A DNA stretch of 64,000 nt from Pristionchus mayeri (GCA_036245805.1 BTRK01000005.1:23474984-23538983); one strand, 5' to 3'; shown: positions 22,552 to 36,033, counted from the first letter of the stretch. The notes: a model not told the origin generated them from the sequence alone. Translations and numbers: made by a program.

Positions 22552-23319
22552 TTGAAGCTCCTAATAGTATTTGACTTAGAGATACGGAAGAAGTTCCCCG
22601 AGATGTATTCTGACTCCCTTGTATTCACAATTCTCAACGACTTCTACACTCTGCAAGACTTCTTCTCTGAGTTAACCCATGAGGTGAGTAGGCCTTGCTG
22701 TTGTGGATGGGAGGGAGGGAGAATGACTTCAGAAGGAGAGTCTTATCCGTCTCCATCCCCACTTAATCGATGTATGCATCTCTCTAGTTGAGAATACGAT
22801 GACGAAGCGTCGCGACATGGTGAGTGATCCTCCCCCCTCCCCCCCCCCCTCTCCTCTCCTCTCTGGCAGATGCCTCGTCCCCGAGTGGCTGCTCCTCCCC
22901 GTGTCCCCGTCCCTCCCGCTCCTCTCTTCTCGGCGGAGGCAATCACTGCTGCAATCAGAGTGAGTTCCCTCCCCCTTCCCTGATTCCCTTCCCTCTCACA
23001 GGCTGCGACGGGAGGAGGACTGCCAGCCCCTGCAGTCCCAGTGCAGCAGCAGCAGGGAGTGGTGCATAAGTGAGAGGGAGGAGGGGGAGGGGACGCAGTC
23101 CTTCCTTGCAGCAATCCTCGTGAGCAGTACCGTTCTCAGCTGCAGCAGCTGCGTGAGTTTGGATTCGTGGAGGAGGAGATCAACTTGCACGTACTCGTAG
23201 AATCCAATGGAAACATCGACGGTATTAATTAATTAGGGTACTCAGGTTGAGATTGGAAGAGTGTGGTTATAGGAGCGATCGAGTTGCTCATTGCAATGAG
23301 GGAATCGATGGAGGAGTGA
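22552..23319 (+). CDS. UBL7: UBL7-like ubiquitin-binding protein, C-terminal exons with UBA domain
   Basis: Exons 22552-22683, 22793-22819, 22870-22959, 23002-23069, 23112-23221 and 23273-23319 join in frame to a TGA at 23317-23319. The first has KFPEMYSDSLVFTILNDF. The second is a 27-nt microexon (NTMTKRRDM). The third has PLFSAEAITAAIR. The last two build a UBA domain: YRSQLQQLREFGFVEEEINL, HVLVESNGNIDG, then AIELLIAMRESMEE. This matches the UBL7 tail (FSQALQ, PQLQQLRDMG, ATGGDIQAALELIF). UBA domains bind ubiquitin. The last intron (23222-23272, 51 nt) is needed to complete the third UBA helix, since reading through gives an early stop. The N-terminal ubiquitin-like domain is not in the window. 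Convergent with the PHM gene, 123 bp apart. Confidence 0.75.
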
Positions 23320-23441
23320 GAGAAGAGAAGACTCGAGGATGTACATATTGCACTCCTGCTCACATTCAGTAACAAGGTCCTTTATTTATTGGTGATAAAG
23401 AATGTTCTCTTCTCTCTCTTTCTCTCACTTCGGAATGTGAT

Positions 23442-24929
23442 TCAGTTGGGCTTCGCTTGACCTATGAAGAGGGTGGTATTAGGAAGGTGGATATCGTCAT
23501 TATCATACCAGTAGTACGAGGGGGCTCCTGGGCTGAAGCAGGTATTGTCCCTCAGAGAAGATCCCTCACTCCAGTACATGACGTAGAAGTTGCACATCTC
23601 GTCCTCTCCCCGAGATCCCACTGATACCACTGAGGGACTCTCGTTCACCATGATGCATCTAGATGGAGTACGGTAGGGGAGAGAGGGGTACGGTAGGGGA
23701 AGAGAGGGGTACGGTAGGGGACAGAGGCGTACGGTAGGGGGAGAGAGGTGTACCTGGCAGTGACGATGTCTCCCTTCTTGATGACTAGTGAAGTATTGGA
23801 GACAGGGACGAACATCTGAGGCAGCTGCGGATCTCGACGGCCGATCAGAGTCCATGAATCGACTCCATTCTTCTGAAGGGAAAGAATGGGAAGGGGGAGG
23901 GGGAGGGGGGATACATCTTGCACTAGATATCCTTCAGCGAGTACTCCGAGGGAGTGAGTGTGAACTCGGAATGCGAACGGATGCATGATGACGTCCTCGT
24001 CGATAGTACAGGCAGTCTCGAGAGATTCTGTGGAGAGAGGGGGGATCTCTCCCCCCGTGACGAGCAGCATCGTCGACGCCTCCTTCGAGATTAGAGATGC
24101 AGTGAATCTGCAGTGAGTACCACTCAATCCCTTCCATCCACGCCTCCTTTCGCCCCTCGCTTTTAGCATTTGAGATTGATGGATGAATGGAATGGAGATA
24201 CTCATTACTTGATATCCACCCCACTCTCGTCCTCGTCCTCGGGCTCTTGCATGTAGTGAACCTGTGAGAGAGGACTATTATTGGGGGGAGAGGGAGTAGG
24301 GGGAGGGAGGGAGGGGGGGGAGGGAGTAGGGGGAGGGGGGGAGGGGGGGAGTAGGGGGAGGGAGGGAGGGGGAGAAGGGGGGGGAGTACCTGCATCACTA
24401 TGTGCTGCAGCTTCGACTTCTCACCACCGATCTTGAAGGCGACATCTGAATAGAGGGGCGAATGCCTCTGAGGGGAGAGGGGAGGAACCTACCCTTCGGC
24501 AGTTGCAGATTGGGAGCATCATGAGCCCATGCGTAGAGGATGGAGGGATTGGCAGAGCAAGGGGGAGCTCGTTCTCGTCCCGTCCATTCATCACTTGCCA
24601 TCTCTCCACAATCCCATACGGGCGAGTCACTTCCCGGTTCAGGGCATCCGAAGAGAAGAATGTGGTGGGCGTTGTGCTTCTCGTTCAGAACATCGAATCC
24701 GACTGAGAATGAAGAGAGAGAAGTGAATGGGGGGGGGGACTCACTGATAGAAGTAGCCTCGTTGACTTGTAGAGAAGTACAGAGATAAGACTCTGCCTAG
24801 AAGGAAATGGAGAGTGGAGAGTGATGGGGATTGTACCTGTGGAAGAACGGGAGGAACCCGGAAAGAGAAGGAACTGTCGTTCCCTTCGATGGTGAAGGCG
24901 TAGAGAAGAAGGAGAAGAGGCAGCCTCAT
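23442..24929 (-). CDS. pghm-1: Peptidylglycine alpha-hydroxylating monooxygenase (PHM), 330 aa, 8 exons
   Basis: Minus-strand exons 24929-24837, 24796-24745, 24702-24493, 24445-24390, 24261-24209, 24107-23915, 23872-23754 and 23658-23442 join without frame breaks to 330 residues. A signal peptide (MRLPLLLLLYAFTIEG) starts the protein. All six copper ligands of the family are present: the His pair in HNAHHILLFGC, the His in QVHYM, HTH in FRVHTHSLG and Met in DEMCNFYVMYW. Other PHM landmarks are ILYAWAHDAPNLQLPKG and WTLIGRRDPQLPQ. The enzyme hydroxylates the C-terminal glycine of neuropeptide precursors in the secretory pathway, using copper and ascorbate, as the first step of amidation. The lyase (PAL) domain found in vertebrate PAM is absent. 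A separate PHM enzyme is usual in nematodes and some other invertebrates. Introns are 42 to 127 nt and poly-purine or poly-pyrimidine rich. Confidence 0.95.
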
Positions 24930-25612
24930 AGTGGCTGTCCTAGAAGGAGTGAGAAAGATCGATAGAGGAGAGAAGGAAGGCCTCCCTTCCTTCCTTCTTC
25001 CCACTCTCTTTCCCTCTCGCGTCGTCTAGAGAACACAAGCAAAAATACCGATCCACTCCTGTTTCTAGGATATGCCCTAATTCCTTTTTTAAACGGATTT
25101 CCATCTTCTTGTAGGTGGGGTATATTGCTGTATTTTGCGTAACATCAATGGGCACACATGTGTGTATAGCGTAAGCAAATAAGAATGACAATAGGATGAA
25201 AAGATATCGGATTGATACTCATCTTCCCAATTGTAGGAATATATTGACTCTTCAGCTGCTTTTGACAGAAGGCTTCTCCAGTGTTGCACAATAATCGCGA
25301 CAGGACTACTGTATCTGTGATAGATAGATTGAAGGTAGCTTTAGATCCGAAAAACACGCATTCTTCATGAAGATATTTTGAATATGTAAATCTGAACAAT
25401 TATTATGATCCAAACAAAAATGAAAAAAAGATTCTAGACAGGTCTAGGATTCTATTCGTTCAGTATGTTTCTCATCTAATTAGCTTTCTATAGCCGAATG
25501 GAAAATCACGTTTTTTTCTTCATTTGCCATCTCTAGTCATAATGTAAGATTAGTAGTTTATTGCAAATGCAAATTAGAGATTAGAACTATTGATTAGTTT
25601 GATAGATCGGAC
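24930..25612. other. Intergenic region upstream of the PHM gene
   Basis: AT-rich sequence that should hold the promoter of the minus-strand PHM gene. No TATA box or splice leader site can be assigned. The overlapping minus-strand ORFs of 60-87 aa here match nothing I recognise. Confidence 0.4.
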
Positions 25613-25620
25613 GTAGCGAA

Positions 25621-26066
25621 TAGTGATGTTTGCTCGAGTATTGCTCGTCGCCTACTCGCACTCGGCGAGTCATTTTCACTCTCACTCGTTTTGACCGGTC
25701 ACTCGCGAGTGAATTGTGGAGAATGACTCGCCGAGTTGAGTGCTCGCCGAGCAATTACTCGCTGAGTAGAGCTGACTCGGTGAGTAACTCGGCGAGTGCT
25801 TTTGCATAGATTACTGTGACTAATTTCAATTCATTCCTCTGTCGAAACCCCTCAGCTGTGTGGAGAGAAACCGCGCGAAGAGACACGAGAGTGAGTGAAA
25901 TGAACTCGCGAGTCGTACTCGCCGAGCATCCTCACTCGGCGAGTAAAATCAAAATATTGCTCGCACTCGGCGAGTAATTTTGCAAAGAACTCGCGAGTTG
26001 TTATTGCCCGCGAGTCAATTTTCATTTTCACTCGCGAGCGCCGAGTAACTCGGTTTAACATCACTA
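25621..26066. mobile_element. hAT-type MITE rich in CTCGGCGAGT palindromes, 446 bp
   Basis: Inverted ends TAGTGATGTT are flanked by a perfect 8-bp duplication, GTAGCGAA, at 25613-25620 and 26067-26074. The body contains many ACTCGCCGAG / CTCGGCGAGT and ACTCGCGAGT blocks in both orientations. Confidence 0.93.
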
Positions 26067-26074
26067 GTAGCGAA

Positions 26075-28356
26075 CGACGTAAATCTGAAGCGTAATTCGA
26101 TGGAATTTATCGGGCGCTAACGTGAGCCAGCCTCTGTATCCTAAAGAGTGTACGGTATGCTGTTACGCGCTAGAATACCTCAACACGACTTTTCTGCCGA
26201 TCACTAAGTTTACGGTTTTTGGTTTGACTCGTAGTTTTGCTCACGGTGTGTCGCCGGTGATGAGATACTTTCTATGCTTAGCAACTATTTCTGTGGTTAT
26301 TTTATTCTGAAAAGGGACCATACCGTGAGACTACGACCATACCGACATACCATACCGGAACTGTAGGAGGGCCATACATCTATTTTTTTCAACCGTTGTA
26401 TTTAATTAATTATTTGATGTGTGTTTATTTTCTAAATCGTCGTCGGTCCATATTAACGTTTTTGATCATTGATCAGGAAATATTTGGAGCAATTTGAAGA
26501 AATCGTCTAGACAGACGTCACGGTCTCTCGATGTGTATTTCGTGTTTCGTTCGTTCCTAAATAGCCGCATTGTCTCGCATTATCCCCCATTTAGGGACGG
26601 CAGCCCGAATTTTTGAGTACGGAATATTGGTTGCCTCCTTCCGACGCTTTTGCTTTCAAACTACCGTACTTTTCGAGCAAAATTCTTTCAATATTTTAAA
26701 ACATTTTTTAAAAATATTTAATGAGATTTTAAAACTATTTTATTGATTGGAATGAATATGAACACATATTTAAAAAAACACCAAGCATGGCAAGAAGAGA
26801 CATATTGCAGAACTGGAGAAGCACAAAGCGATCGAAAATATACGTGTTTTCAGAACTAAGTGTTGAAGCTTCATTTCTTCAGTTTAAGCAGATCTTCAAT
26901 CACAAAAAATTGTTTTGACAATAAAAATAAATAAAAGTATAAGATATTAGAGAATGAGGCCGTCAAAGTTGAGCATTTTCCCGTTGTGAAAGTGCATTTT
27001 TTGCTTTTTCTTTAAAACCGCTAATAGTATATCCGAGATTTTTGGTTATATTGCGATAAACCCTGTTTTACACAACATACTAGAAAACAAAAAATATACT
27101 ATTAGCGGTTTTATAGAAAATGCTATTTTACTTTGATGTTACCGTAATCCTTGCACTTGCTTGACGCTTCTGAAACACCGAGATATTTATGGGTGTTTTT
27201 GGTTATTATTGGTGATATGTCGCATTTTTTAGAGCCGGTTAAATATTAATAAGAAATTAATCAATTCATATGGACGGTGCTGAAATATTTTATAGGATTT
27301 CAGTTTGCGATAAATTGAGTATGAAAGTGACTTGTGATGCGCTTCACTTGGACTCAAAACGTCGGCTTCTTCATAAACATTCATTATTGTTTTTCTTATT
27401 ATTTTACATTAATTTTGAAAAACTAAACTCGAAATGGGGTAGGGTAAGCTTCCATTTGCACACCAATTTGTTAATTGTTCTTCTCATTCATAAACACGGC
27501 TGCTGTCCCTACCCCCCATTATCGCATTATTAATACATTGTTACATTTTAAGTACCCGCTCTGCCGATTTCTCCAAATATTTTTCACGGTGACCATTTTC
27601 CGGCCATCATGGTTTCTGGAAGCTTCGAGCAATATCTTCTATTTAGGGGTGGGGTGGGGGTTGTTCTATAATTTTCATCATATTAATATACACTACGAAA
27701 AGCATCCGACGATGAATGTATTTTCAATCATTGTAGTGTTTATTGCTATAACTGACGAAATAGTTCTCACATAGATATCGGCATAATTTTCGCAATCAAG
27801 CAGTTATCGCTGATATCTCATGATGTGATACATATTGGGCGAATTTGAGACCTACCCTTCCTTTCCAATCCCCATTCTGTATTTGTGTGCGTTGAAGAAG
27901 GACATAGATGAGGTCATTAATATTTTTACTCGTTTTTTTTTGTTTCTTTCTCGTTGATATGGCAATACAAAGAATTGCGCCATTAAAACTTGAAACCGGC
28001 TTAAAGTTTTGACAGCAAGATCATCACAAACAATGCTATATACAATACAACGAATCAGCAAGGTGAATTGTCTTCATTTAGAAATACGAATTCTAGTTGG
28101 ATTTTCGAAAGTGTTACGAAGATCGCTGCTTTTACGTTTTACGTCTAAAAATCTAATCACTTGAGCAATGTATTCCTAGGAGAGGTTGAAATTAGGAAGC
28201 TATAAGCCTGGAGGTAATTGACCAGGATGATGAAATGAATGGAAGAAGCCCCGAAAACAATTGAAGAATCAAAAGGGACTACGAGCTACGGAGGGGTGAG
28301 ATGCCTGTGACAATTTTTCCCATTGACCTGCTGTGGGTCGGGAATCTCAAAGCGTC
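26075..28356. other. Gene-poor AT-rich intergenic region
   Basis: No gene could be supported. One hairpin is visible at about 27005-27125, with arms sharing AAAACCGCTAATAGTATAT. Several ORFs of 60-100 aa are present but their low-complexity, Phe/Leu-rich translations do not look like conserved proteins. Confidence 0.4.
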
Positions 28357-28666
28357 TTACATCTCATCCATAACGGCAGTGTAGATCCCACTCCAGTTGA
28401 TTAGGGAGAGAAGAGAAGAGAAGAGCCGAGCCTTCATCGAGTAGCCTCCATTGGCAATCGGAGCCGGAAGTTGAGTGATGTACACGAGTCTTCTCTTCGA
28501 GTCTGGTCTTCATCCGTTCATTGAGAGGTCCATCGGAGGGGAATCAGAGAAGCCGAGGACGATCCATCCATGGATTACCTTCTGATCGGGTCAGAATGGC
28601 CATTAGAGATGTCGCACCCAGAAAGTAGTCTCGGTTGAAGTAAGTGTGGGGGCGGAAAGGTAGAAA
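28357..28666 (-). CDS. Small conserved-looking protein of unknown function (56 aa, 2 coding exons)
   Basis: Exons 28666-28579 and 28502-28357 (minus) join with intron 28578-28503, GT...CCAG. The first ATG (28603-28601) gives MAILTRSE, then DSKRRLVYITQLPAP, IANGGYSMKARLFSS and LLSLINWSGIYTAVMDEM-stop. The frame is open upstream to an acceptor (GTCTAG) with PHTYFNRDYFLGATSL, so a longer N-terminus through another 5' exon is possible. A TATA box about 110 bp upstream and a donor-like GGAG/GTGACT support a real transcript. The LLSLINWSGIYTAVM segment is hydrophobic and could be a short membrane helix. I do not recognise the family. Confidence 0.45.
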
Positions 28667-28767
28667 CTAGACGATGGGGAAGAGGGGAGAGTCACCTCCC
28701 CTCGCACGAGGTTAGACTGAACTGACTGAGCGAACGAGCGATGTGCTCTCTGCTCTCTCCCCCCTCT

Positions 28768-28777
28768 CTTTTATACC
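28768..28777 (-). promoter_or_regulatory. TATA box of the small minus-strand gene
   Basis: Read on minus, GGGTATAAAAG lies about 30 nt upstream of an initiator-like TCAGTCAGTTCAGT at about 28710-28730. Confidence 0.5.
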
Positions 28778-29621
28778 CTCTCTGGTAGAAGGGGGCGGAG
28801 CTCCTCTGAAACAGTGACAAAATAAGACTGTTTCAGGACGCAATTGCCTTTTGGGGATATTTTTTTGGGGAGAGAACATACTATCTATTCTCGGTCGGTC
28901 GATAGATTCATTCAAGTACTTTTTATTAAATTTACTTTTTATAGTGGTGGAGTTAGATAAATGTATATTATTTTGTGATCACATTATGTGCTGTTAGGCA
29001 TTTTAAAAAAATTTTTCACGGAAGGAGCTATTTCTCCTTCCGATAATGAGAGTGTAAGTAATGAGTGTTCAGGGTAAGTAATATATGTAATTATCCATTT
29101 AAGCGCTGCGAAAGTTTCCTCTGCGCACTCTTTAAATACGTTATCCTTATTGTTTTTATATTACTTTGATTATCGTGATGGTTAATTGTCCTAATAGGGT
29201 GACTAGGTCAATGAATGGGAAGCTTAGAGATGGCAGATGGTGTCTCGCGCAACAGGTGGTTCGTAGATTAGAAAAGGATTGTGAGACGGGGTCTGGGTCA
29301 ACCCATTCATTGTTTCTTCGTTTGACGAAATGAGGGAGGGAGGGGAGAGCATGATCACTTCGTTTTCATTGTTCTCAATAGCGTCTCTTCTCCTCTCTCC
29401 TCTCTTCTCTCTGTCAATGACATCCCCTCCTTTTTCCATTTCGCGTTCTCTGCTCTCTTCTCTTTTCCTCTATCGCACACCTCAATCTACGATCACACGT
29501 GACGCAACGAGTGATTGACTGAGGTGGGAGAGCGTAATCTTTCTCCTATTGTTTACACGTTTCGTGCACTCATGACGAATCGATAGAGGTGGAAAGTGTG
29601 TTTTTTCCAGATCAATAAGCG

Positions 29622-32600
29622 ATGGAAAGTGAGTCGAAGTGGGAATCAGTTCTAGGAACGAGGTACTGCAGAGGAAGCCCTCTCCTGTACATACTGTCGG
29701 AGAAGAACAAGGTAGGAAAGAGTATTAAATATATTATTATTGAAACAAATTGAGACACTTGTGTGGCGGCAGCTGTGGATATGGCTGGCTGAGGCAGAGA
29801 AGGAACTGGGGCTGACCCAGGTGAGAAGGGAGGAAATGACTTCTTCCTGGATCATTTCACCGCTAATATTGAAGGTTACTGAGGATGCGATCAACGAGAT
29901 GAAAGCAGCGAAGGAAATGATCGATTGGAACGAGTTGAGAGCTGAGGAAAGGAAATTGAAGCATGATGTCATGGCACACAACCACGTTTATGGAAGAGTA
30001 AGGAAGAGAGAAAGTAACATGGGAAACTAAGTGAACCTTAATGAGATGGTGGAAGAAAGTGTTCTTCCATACATGTGAGGATATATCACGGATCTCCTGT
30101 AAAAATTTAGGAAAATGAGACCCCTTTGCGACAAAAAAAATTTGGATCACGGATTTCGATATAACCTGTAGTAATGACGATAATGAGGGCGAGGAAGCCG
30201 CCTATCCACTTCATTTTTCGAAGTTTGCATGTTGAACGGAGTTATGACCTACCGCGTTGGAAGGCCGTATTTCGGTCAGTTTTTGACCTACAACGAGCGG
30301 ATTTTTTGTAATCGGTTCGTAGTAGAGAAATCCACAAACAAGTTCTATTACGCTCCGTGCGAAAATCACGTCTTCACATAATTTCATGCAAAAAACTATT
30401 TTTGTCATCACAATATGCTAATTTTCGACCTTTTCCATTCCGAAAGCTACGATTTTTATTGTTGAATCGGATTCCCCATGCTTTGAGGTACCTATACCAT
30501 TCATTAGTCATAACTCGTGGAGTTTCATATCGCCACTCAGTAGGGAGAATTTGAACATTGTACGATTGTTGAATAAAATACGATTCTGTTGCAACTTGCT
30601 TCAGACTTTTGAAAATGAACAAAGTAAGAATATCGCTCGATAGCTCTAGAGTAGATCTCCAACAATGACTAAGGGATGCAAGACGTGAATGTTGGCAGTT
30701 TTCGAGATGCAGTGTAAAAACGTATTTTGTAGTGGCATAATAGGGTGGAATAGTGTCCAAACTCCACTAGAAGTGCGTAAAGCCACGATTTTTACGTTAG
30801 ATTCGTATTCCCCATCCCATAATTGGGGTATGATCATAGTTAATTGCTCATAACACGGGGAGGTGGATACAGCTACTCAGAAGGGAGCATCTGGACTTGT
30901 CCTAATTTTTAGCTGAAAAACGACGCGCACTCTGTGGTCCACCGAATGGAGGTTTGCGTCATATCTCGAAAACTGCCAACTTTCACGTCTTGTACCCTTA
31001 GTCATTATTGGAGATCTACTCTAGAGCTATCCAGCGATATTCTTGCTTTGTTCATTTGCATAAGTCCGAAGCGAGATGCACACAGAATCGTATTTTATTC
31101 AACAATCGTACAATGTTCAAATTCTCCCTACTGAGTGGCGATATCACGCCTCTCACGAGAGAATCGAGCTAGAATAGCCATTCTAGGGAATGGAGGGAAA
31201 ATCGCCAAATGGGTTCCTACCGGTTTTGATCATCCCAAGGCATGTCTGACGGATCCCCAAAGTCTCAATTTGCATACTTCATTTTGGTGCTCCCTACGCC
31301 GGGTAGGCTCAAGGCTCCTCCCACTTTGACCGCGATTTTAACGATTCTAGTGATAGATATACGAAAATACTTCTCTGAGTGTCCCCACTCATTTTTCGCG
31401 GTCTATCGATCCATGCAAACCGTTTTCCATGTAAGTCAATTTTAACGGTGCTAGGTTCATTGCTAATTTTCTCAAAAATGTAGGTAAAGGAGCAAACACA
31501 ATTTTTACAGTGGATGCAGCTCCTTAAGAGCTTTCGAATAAGTGGCTTGTCAAAAAATACGGTCACTAAGAGGTCACTTTTGCCTCATTTATCTTTTCCT
31601 TATCATTTGAACTTTATTTGCAACAACATAATTCCCTCTCACACCGCTCTCGTAGCAGAGTGAGACCAACAATGATTGTTCTCTCTCATTTTTCCTGTAG
31701 AAAATAAAGTTCAAATGATAAGGAAAAAATAAACGAGGCAAAAGTGACGTCTTAGGGACCGTATTTTTTTGACAATCCACTTATTCGAAAGCTCTTGAGG
31801 AGCTGCATCCACTGTAAAAATAGTGTTTGCTCCTTTACCTACATTTTTGAGAAAATGAGCAATGAATGTAGCACCGTTAAAATTGACTTACATGGAAAAC
31901 GGTTTGGATGGATCGATAGAGCTCGAAAAATGAATGGGGGTCACTCTGAGTACAATTTTCGTCTATCTATCATTAGAATAGCAAAAATCGTTGTGAAAGT
32001 GGGAGCAGCCTGGAGCCTACCCGGTGTATTGAGCTCCAGAATGAAGTATGCAAATTGAGACTTTGGGGTTCCGTCAGACATGCCTTGGGATGATCAAAAC
32101 CGTTAGGAACCCATTTGGTGATTTTCCCTCCATTCCCTGGATCAGCTCGAATCTCTGGTGAGAGGCGTGATATGATACTCCACGAGTTATGACTAATGAA
32201 CGGTATAGGTACCTCAATTTGGGCATGGGGAATCCGATTCAACAATAAAAATCGTAGCTTTCGGACCGGAAAAGGTCGAAAATTAGCATATTGTTATGAC
32301 AAAAATAGTTTTTTGCATGAAACTATGTGAAGACGTGATTTTCGCACGAACCGTAAGAGATCTTTTTTGTAGATTTCTCTAATACGAACCTATTGCAAAA
32401 AATCCGCTCGTTGTAGGTCAAAAACTGACCGAAATAAGGCCTTCCAACGCGGTAGGTCATAACTCCGTTCAACAGGCAAATTTCGAAAAATGAAGTGTAT
32501 AGGCGGCTTCCTCGCCCTCACTATGGTCAGTCGTACAGTTTATATCGAAATCCATGATCTAAAATTTTTTTTGTCGCATTGGTTCCTGCATTTTTACAGG

Positions 32601-34131
32601 AGATCCGTGATATGGAAGAGCACGACGCATCGAGGGTCATACCATAATGTGTTCCCTTTGAGATGTGTCCTTCCGCCGCGGGAATCATTCATTTGGGTGC
32701 GACCTCGTGCTATGTACAAGACAATGCAGACTGCATTGTCATAAGAGAAGCGGTGCAGTATCTGCTCAAGAGGTGCATCATCTATCTAATCGACATGGAT
32801 GTGTATCAGGGAGTTCCTCCTAAGCACTTCTGTCTTTGTAGAATGGCTCTTGTCCTTTCTCGATTGGGAGATTTCGCAGAGAGAACGAAGAGTGAAGTGA
32901 CTGTTGGCAGAACTCATTACCAAGTTAGCCATATTCAGTTTTCTAAGATATAAAAATGGAAAGGACAAAAAAAGCAATTACTATTTACTTTTGACAGTCT
33001 TACTGAGTAATGAATGATTCTCGTTAGTTTCTCTCTCTCCTCTTATGTTTAGTCAGAGATGACACGGATCACTCTACTGGCATCATTTGGTATGTGCTTG
33101 AAATGCAGAGAATACTAGAGTATAGATTGATGTCAGCTTGTTGGGTGAGAGGACGAGGAGATTGCAGGCAGCCTCTCTGACGACCATCGGGAAGAGGACT
33201 TGCATCTGGATACAAGGTACTGCCGATTGCTGCCAAATTAAACAGGAATAATTTAAGATCTACTCATCGCATTCAAGGAGGTCTCGTCTATTTCGTTTAC
33301 CCAAGAGTTCTTCAATTCACAATTCTTGAGTGCACTCACTTCAAAGCAAATCTTCACTGAATAATGAAGGTATTTTTGCAGCTGGAACGATTTATGGAGG
33401 AGCAGAGATTCCGTGGCATCAAAGGAGCCACTGGCACTCAAGATTCATTCATGACTCTATTCGAAGATGATGAAGAGAGGGTACTTTTGTTTGCTACCAA
33501 ATCAAAATTTTTCATTATGAAATAGGGAGAATTCATATGCTAAAAATATTTAATGGAAATTTTTTGAAAGTATGCAACTATTATTGCTTCAAAAAAGAAG
33601 ACAACGGAAATACGTCACGTATAAATATTTTTATTTAGGTGGAAGCTCTAGATGATCTCGTAACTGAGAAGGCGGGATTCAAAAAGAGATTTGCCATTTC
33701 GGGACAGACTTATACCAGGCAGCAGGTACGTTTCCTCATTCTTCTAGTTTATTTCATGCTTAGTTGATGCGTTTTTTTAAATGCAAAGACGAAGGTACCC
33801 TAAATTCCACATCATTCTTGTTATTTTCTTTTTTAGATAACGGGCATAAATATATATGCTTGTTAAGCAATATTCCTTATCGCTAAAAGTCGTGTGATCA
33901 AATAAGTATACGGTGTTAAAATGATAGAAATATATAAAGGTGGGGTATATCATTTTAGAACTGGTAACTTTAAATCGATTTTTAAAAAGTAACGATATTT
34001 TTATGTAGTGCTAAAATGATGGGCGAGAGTGATGAAAGGGGACTGCAGGACGTCCTTCTCGTCAATTCACTTGCTACTTTCGCTGCTGCTGCTAAGAAGA
34101 TGTGCATGGACATTCGAGTACTACAGGTAGG

Positions 34132-34182
<51 letters not shown>

Positions 34183-35999
34183 GGAAATTTTTCATCAACA
34201 CACCACAAGAAAATGGTCCGCTAAAAATTGCCAATCAGGGTAGTGCGGTGCATTATACGATCACGGCCCCTAACTCATCGGCAATCGTGACCACCGGTCC
34301 GCCTAACTCCGCCCACTAGGAAAAATAGTAATTTTTGTCCATTTCTATGTTTAGTGTCCGGAAATTTGAATTTGCGTCAATTATGATGTGCAAAAGCCAT
34401 TTCAACGCTGTTCATATTCAAAAATATTGTCTGATTAAGGTCAACATGATGCCTGATGTTTGAATTTGAATTTTTCTGCATGAGACCCATTAGGAGGACA
34501 GGTGTTCACTAGTTTCGACGAATTAGGGGCCGTGTACGATCCTGCAGGACGGTAACTTTTCAAATTAAATATACCGTGTCTCAGGCAACCTATGCCTAGC
34601 TGTTTAGCACATAGGTGGGCACCATCGAAGCTAGCTGTAAACGCCCCCCGGTTTTCGGATTGGACACCCCTGTTTTTGGAAAATTTTGTCACAAAAACTA
34701 TCATTTACGATCACCCCCCCCTCCTTTTGACCCCAAACACCCCCGGTTTTCGATTTCCAGCTCCAACCCCCGCCCACCTATGGTTTAGCATGTAACAATA
34801 TATACTGTAGAGATACTGTATGTTTACTGTAAAGAACCTATTTATTTCTATTTTTAGCATGTCTTTCTGTGTTTAAAGTTACTCAACAAGGACGAAATTG
34901 ACCCATTATTTTTTTGTCCTCCATCGAATAGCCGATGGTTGAATACCGGTCCGTATCCGACGGACCTTGTCATTTTGCTCCGGGTGCTAAAATCTAAATA
35001 TACCCTTAACTAACATAATCGTTGGAGTTTTCTAACTATTTGAGGTTATTTCTTTCGGCACATTTGCAGTCTGTGGATAACTCAGCCCACCCCCTCTGCG
35101 TCTCTGGAGGGGGTGGGCTCTGCCTCTCCCTCCATACCCATTCCCTCTGGCGCTTGTTAGTAAACAACTCCTCTTTATTAAACAAACTGTATTATATGGC
35201 GTACTCATAAGTCTTACAATACACATGTATCCCTCCTTCCTTATAACGGCGACCCGCGAAGCGGGGAGCCCTGTAAGACCCGATCGTTGCTTACCGCTTA
35301 GGCAATAAGCCGGCTTAGGCCGGCGATATGCACAGAAAAGCGCGATGATCTAGTCTCTGACCGACGAGAATATGGAAAATAGAGAGAGTGCGACAGCACA
35401 ATCAGGCGGGGCGAGCGGCGCATTTCTTCGCCTCTCTCTATCCCGGCGCGTCTAGAGAGCATCACGCTTACGAATGAGCCCTGCTCCCTTCTCTCAGGGG
35501 CGTTGATGCCACTCCTGCTGGCGGAATCCCATGGCCACCAGCTAATTTTGGCCACCCCCCCCGTGGGGATGTGAAAAGTCTCCCCCCCCCCCCCTCCGGT
35601 TAATCCCAGGGGGTCGAATAGGGGGATATGAGCTTACCCCCTAAACTGGAGGCCCCTTACTTTTTGGCTTTGCGCTATTTAGGTTATATTTAGGCTATTT
35701 ATTATATTTTTATATAGGTTTTATTATACACGGTCGGAGCAAAGTGACCCGGTCCGTCGGATAAGGTCATGTTGGTTGAATTAGTATAGAATGAATATAC
35801 AAAAAAATGCTAAAAATCAATAATAGCCTCAAGGGAAAGCCGGAAACGATCAGCGTAATCCCACGCTCTCTCAATTTTGCGTACTCTCTCGTACACGAGA
35901 CGGGATCAGGGTTTCGTCCTTGTTGGGTAACTTTAAAAATGATTCGGAAAGGGACTATTTCATTTAACGGGGCGTTGATAAAAAAAAAAAAAAAATTGC

Positions 36000-36033
<34 letters not shown>

